Origin: CAMBDR01 sp046597185
GTDB taxonomy: Bacteria; Pseudomonadota; Gammaproteobacteria; Burkholderiales; Burkholderiaceae_D
NCBI GenBank assembly: GCA_046597185.1
Contig: JBKJLF010000639.1
Coordinates: 1-9,461 of the forward strand
Length of the DNA: 9,461 nt
Direction: 5' to 3'
In this document: piece after piece, positions 7,013 to 9,461 of the stretch
Position numbering within the stretch: the first letter of the stretch is position 1
How the letters are laid out: each line of letters opens with the position of its first letter
Program-made: the position numbers and the translations under genes
Notes under the pieces: model-generated
What the model was told of the DNA's origin: nothing
The model's input: only the letters and a program-made list of their open reading frames with translations
Database searches by the model: none

Positions 7013-7051
7013 GATGAGGGAGGGCAGCCGAGCGGCTGTCCTCTACTCTAC
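7013..7051 (+). ncRNA. Group II intron B domain VI and 3' splice end
   Basis: agggcagccg (7021-7030) pairs with cggctgtcct (7033-7042), and gg at 7019-7020 extends the stem to the unpaired A7045. The 3' terminus ...ctactctac ends at 7051. This hairpin is intact, unlike the protein gene of the same intron. Confidence 0.7.
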
Positions 7052-7334
7052 CCGTGATTTCCGTAATTTCTTGGCTGTTTTTGACTTGCACCGCTTGCAA
7101 GCCATGCTGCGCGACCAGCGCATAGTCTTCGGCTACTTCCAAGTAGAGCGCGCTAGGGTCGGGCAGATGTAGCCAAGCCGAGGTGCTGGCGAGCAGTTGA
7201 TAGGCGTAACCGCCAAGGGCTGCAATCGCTTGACGCGTGGCGCCGCCTTGCGGGTCAGGCAGAGGCGGTAGGGCGAGTGGCGACGTGGTTGGAGGGGCGG
7301 TTTTTGGGGCGGGGAATTTGCTCTTATTGTGCAT
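7052..7334 (-). pseudogene. DUF4297/Cap4-like nuclease-domain protein, N-terminal fragment cut by intron B
   Basis: From ATG 7334-7332 the minus strand encodes about 94 residues before reaching the intron B end. After a Pro-rich leader of about 30 residues it reads ATRQAIAALGGYAYQLLAS, then LYLEVAEDYALV and GLQAVQVKNS. The GYxYQ opening followed by a Glu and a QVK strand is the PD-(D/E)XK-like pattern of DUF4297 nuclease domains, found at the N-terminus of anti-phage effectors such as Cap4. In this reading Glu in LEVAED and Lys in VQVK are active-site residues. The open frame runs 29 codons further, but those are antisense intron sequence. Everything after residue 94 is lost. I see no strong ribosome binding site before the ATG. 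The gene diverges from the one at 7523. Family assignment rests on motif pattern only. Confidence 0.6.
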
Positions 7335-7340
7335 TAAACT

Positions 7341-7369
7341 ATGCGCTTTAACGGGAGACTTAAGCGCAT
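7341..7369. promoter_or_regulatory. Inverted repeat in the divergent intergenic region
   Basis: atgcgctt (7341-7348) is perfectly repeated inverted as aagcgcat (7362-7369), and taa/tta next to the arms nearly extends the symmetry. It begins seven bases upstream of the minus-strand ATG at 7334. A repressor operator for the divergent genes is possible but unproven. Confidence 0.4.
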
Positions 7370-7435
7370 TAGGAAAAAAGCCAATACGGAAGGTATTATT
7401 TCTTGCAGAAGGCTATTTTCTTTGCATTCTTAGCA

Positions 7436-7441
7436 TATAAT
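7436..7441 (+). promoter_or_regulatory. Candidate -10 box for the 7523 gene
   Basis: A perfect tataat occurs about 80 bases before the ATG at 7523, in an AT-rich stretch of the 188-base divergent spacer. No good -35 hexamer is found 16-18 bases upstream, so this is a weak call. Confidence 0.3.
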
Positions 7442-7522
7442 TTTACTGGCAATCAGAAACGTCGGCAACTTACGCAAGCTGTTGCAAATATTTGTCCAAT
7501 CATCAATCCATAAGGAGCAGGG

Positions 7523-8577
7523 ATGAAATACGAGGAAATTGACGACAACGACGAAATTCTACGATTAAACGCCAAACTGACGGCATGGTTGCGCAAGGCA
7601 TTGCCGCACCATGAAGAGCGCATCATCGGCTATCCTTCAAATCATTTCAACGCACAAACGCATTTTGGCAAGCCTCGTGGTGAAAATGTATTTTGGTGGG
7701 TAGGTTGGAAAAATAAGAAGAACAGCAATACCAACAATTTATGGGGCATGGCACGCCAGGGGATCTGAAAACAACACTATTCATTGATGTCCAATTCAAT
7801 TTTCCGGCGACATTTCGCCGTGATCAGGGCGGGGCCTTTTTGCGCCAGGTTGAGTCAGGCAAGATTGTACTTGCGCATCGCGGCATCGTCACTTTGGGAA
7901 AAGGGCGCTTCCCAAAGGATCGTTTGTTTGATGCAATGGCGGCTAGCGTGTGCGAAGCTGCGACCAGCAAAGGCACCAAGGAATTTCTACTGATCGCTGA
8001 GTTGGATTCAAAGACTTTGATTGAGGAAATTAGCGCTTTCTCCTCCCAACTGAGGACGGTTTTGCGCGACTATAAGGCGGACAGCGCAAGCGCTGCTGCC
8101 GTCGGTGGCAACACGCCTTTATCACGCCAAGATGCGTCGGCTTTCGGTAAGTTAGGTGACTATTTTGATGAGTTTAGCGGTAAGAGACGCGCCTACAAAG
8201 CGCGAAAAGTTCAAGCGGATTGTCATCACGGTTTGGTCGTTGCGGCCTTGGAGCAAGCACTTCGTGATAATGCACACACCCAAAAATCGCGTGAAATTGA
8301 TTTGGTTGCCTTACGTTCCGACACTACTTTACTCGTTGAGGTCAAGACATCCGCCGATCCGCAAAGCGTCTATACCGCCATCGGGCAGTTAAGCGTACAC
8401 GCCCCAAGGGTGGCGCAGATTTTTAGCCAAAAAACCGTGGCCAAAGTGGTGGTTTTGCCGGAACAGCCAATGGCGCAACTTGGCGAAATTTTGGGCAAAC
8501 ATTTGGGTATTAAAGTTATTCTGTATACGCGAACGAATAAAATTAATTTCACGTTTTCAGGTTTGGATAAGCTTTAA
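7523..8577 (+). pseudogene. Unrecognised protein with C-terminal PD-(D/E)XK nuclease signature, split by a frameshift
   Basis: A strong aaggag (7512-7517), five bases before ATG 7523, starts a frame of 81 codons ending at 7768. A second frame open from 7741 to 8577 continues the same protein: NTNNLWG joins HGTPGDLKTTLFIDVQFNF if one base is added in the gggg run at 7742-7745. Restored, the protein would be about 351 aa. The N-terminal half (NVFWWVGWKNKK, then FLRQVESGKIVLAHRGIVTL) is a domain I do not recognise. The C-terminal half has HHGLVVAALEQAL, REIDLVALRSDTTLLVEVKT and a following GQL. Glu, Asp, Glu-x-Lys and Gln are in the order of restriction-endonuclease-fold nucleases. No methyltransferase is nearby, so a defence effector is more likely than a classical restriction enzyme. 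If the second frame is translated alone it lacks its own ribosome binding site, though it overlaps the first stop and coupling is conceivable. Confidence 0.6.
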
Positions 8578-8591
8578 ATTCGTATTGCTGT

Positions 8592-8638
8592 GCGATTGCG
8601 CCGCATAACTCGCATAACTCGCATAACTGGTCAATCGC
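8592..8638. repeat. Three 9-base tandem repeats enclosed by a 7-base inverted repeat
   Basis: cgcataact is repeated exactly three times at 8602-8610, 8611-8619 and 8620-8628. The block is flanked by gcgattg (8592-8598) and its inverse caatcgc (8632-8638). It lies in the 120-base convergent gap between the nuclease-like gene and the minus-strand gene. It has no T-run and is not an obvious terminator. The rest of the gap shows nothing else I recognise. Confidence 0.75.
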
Positions 8639-8697
8639 CCAGAAGATCAGACATCCGTTTATATATGCATTCGCCGATGAGATACAGCGCGGCACCA

Positions 8698-9461
8698 TTA
8701 TCCCATCGGCGGCAGCGGTGTGACAATGTAATCCCGTAGGCGAAACCCGGTATGCGAGCCGTGCGCAACCAGTTGATCCAGTAAGGTCAGCGTGGCTTGA
8801 TGCAATGCGGGGCGCTGACGCAGCGTTGTGCCGTGTTGATAGCACAATTTGCGTAGTAAAATTTCAAGTTGATATGCGTTGCTGTGTTCATCCAGCAGTC
8901 CGTTATTTTGCGGCTTGTCAAAAGCCGGGACGAGCCAACTTATTGCATCAGGAAGAAATACCTGCCCAACTGAATTTAAAAGCGATAGCAGCGCGCCAAA
9001 GCCAGGCTTGGTCGCACCGACCGTGGTGGCGGCTGGTTCAATAAAGCTTTTATGCGTCGTCATCGGCAGCCATTCGCGGATGCCGTCTTTGAATGAAATA
9101 TCGGCAAATAACAAAATGCGGACGAGATTGCGCAATTCGCTGTAGCGCCAAACATGCTTGGATGATTGCAACAGCGTATGCGCAAAAACAGGTTTGGAAA
9201 CGCTTTGCCAAATGACCCAGAAAGCGGTATTGGTGGGCGCTTTGTCCAATTCTCCAGGGAATGCTTTCAGTAATTCGCCTAAATATTTGGGGCATTTGTC
9301 TATAACGTCCGCGAGTATTTGAGCGATATGGGCCGTTTGCGCATCGGAACGCGCAAGTGCGAATTTGGCGAAGAGTATTGCGAATGAAAGCTGGAATTCA
9401 AAACTACTGTTTCTATCGCGTTGCGCATGTCAGCGATAGCGCCTTGCAACGCATTTCCCAG
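8698..9461 (-). pseudogene. Unrecognised large protein, C-terminal part, apparently frameshifted
   Basis: The minus frame from 9429 down to the TAA at 8700-8698 encodes about 243 residues that look genuinely coding: NSSFEFQLSFAILFAKFALA, YLGELLKAFPGELDK, WVIWQS, WRYSELRNLVRILLF, ending GSHTGFRLRDYIVTPLPPMG. There is no start codon in this frame before a TTG at 9249, which is internal, and a TGA sits at 9432-9430. Another frame entering from the window edge (LGNALQGAIADMRNAI) joins smoothly if one base is restored near 9414. I therefore read the gene as entering from outside the window with a one-base deletion. The sequence is helix-rich, with no catalytic motif I can name. The style resembles helical C-terminal regions of large bacterial accessory proteins, but I make no family claim. 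It converges on the nuclease-like gene. Confidence 0.5.

Larger units (their letters stand above)
6384..7051 (+). mobile_element. Group II intron B, 3' part (outer, decayed, interrupted by intron A)
   Basis: This is the 3' exon side of intron A's insertion: the rest of a second, different group II intron. It carries a frameshifted maturase fragment (6384-6923), a domain V with an insertion, and an intact domain VI ending at C7051, where A7045 is the seventh base from the end. The sequence after 7051 continues the minus-strand nuclease-domain gene, so intron B sits in that gene in antisense orientation. Its 5' half is missing because of the deletion that also truncated intron A. Confidence 0.75.

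Noticed and set aside
6963..7051. Last 29 codons of the minus-strand nuclease-domain frame
   Set aside because: They are antisense to intron B domains V and VI.
7739..7748. Programmed -1 frameshift at the gggg run
   Set aside because: The codons read tta tgg ggc, which is not a slippery heptamer, and no clear downstream stimulatory hairpin was identified. Mutation or sequence error is simpler.
8602..8628. CRISPR-like array
   Set aside because: The 9-base copies are directly adjacent with no spacers, and no cas gene is present.

Overview
The window looks like chromosomal DNA from a proteobacterium, most likely a betaproteobacterium of the Burkholderiales type. That assignment is inferred from moderately GC-rich codon usage and from the resemblance of the catabolic genes to the acyclic-terpene (Atu) pathway; no rRNA or tRNA is present to confirm it. 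Two regions differ sharply: an intact catabolic operon on the left (about 1-5142) and a decayed, mobile-element-riddled accessory region on the right (about 5186-9461).

Left region, all on +: the beta (carboxyltransferase) subunit of a biotin-dependent acyl-CoA carboxylase of the geranyl-CoA carboxylase type (3-1715, 5' end outside the window), an AtuD-like acyl-CoA dehydrogenase (1795-2958), and the alpha subunit carrying biotin carboxylase and biotin-carrier domains (3061-5142). Together they could oxidise a branched acyl-CoA to its 2-enoyl-CoA and then carboxylate it, as in citronellyl-CoA/geranyl-CoA catabolism. A short hairpin plus T-run at 5213-5231 probably ends the transcript. Simple tandem repeats mark both ends of the cluster.

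Right region: on the minus strand are a remnant of a TOPRIM-like (DUF4276-type) protein with its middle deleted (5587-5186) and the first ~94 codons of a DUF4297/Cap4-like nuclease-domain protein (7334-7052). Between them on + lie two nested group II intron remnants. Intron A (about 5663-6383) keeps an intact 3' half of its reverse transcriptase plus domains V and VI. It ends exactly where the reverse transcriptase of intron B resumes, just after B's YADD motif. Intron B (6384-7051) is badly decayed: four single-base frameshifts and an ~40-base insertion in the tip of domain V. Its 3' end lies inside the antisense nuclease gene. A deletion ending near 5660 removed both introns' 5' parts and most of the host genes.

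Divergent from the nuclease remnant is an unrecognised two-part protein with a C-terminal PD-(D/E)XK nuclease signature (7523-8577), broken by a one-base frameshift near 7741. Convergent with it is the C-terminal part of a large unrecognised protein (9461-8698, minus), also apparently frameshifted. I read this as an eroded defence island layered by successive intron insertions. The nuclease-like gene at 7523-8577 is the best candidate for an undescribed effector.
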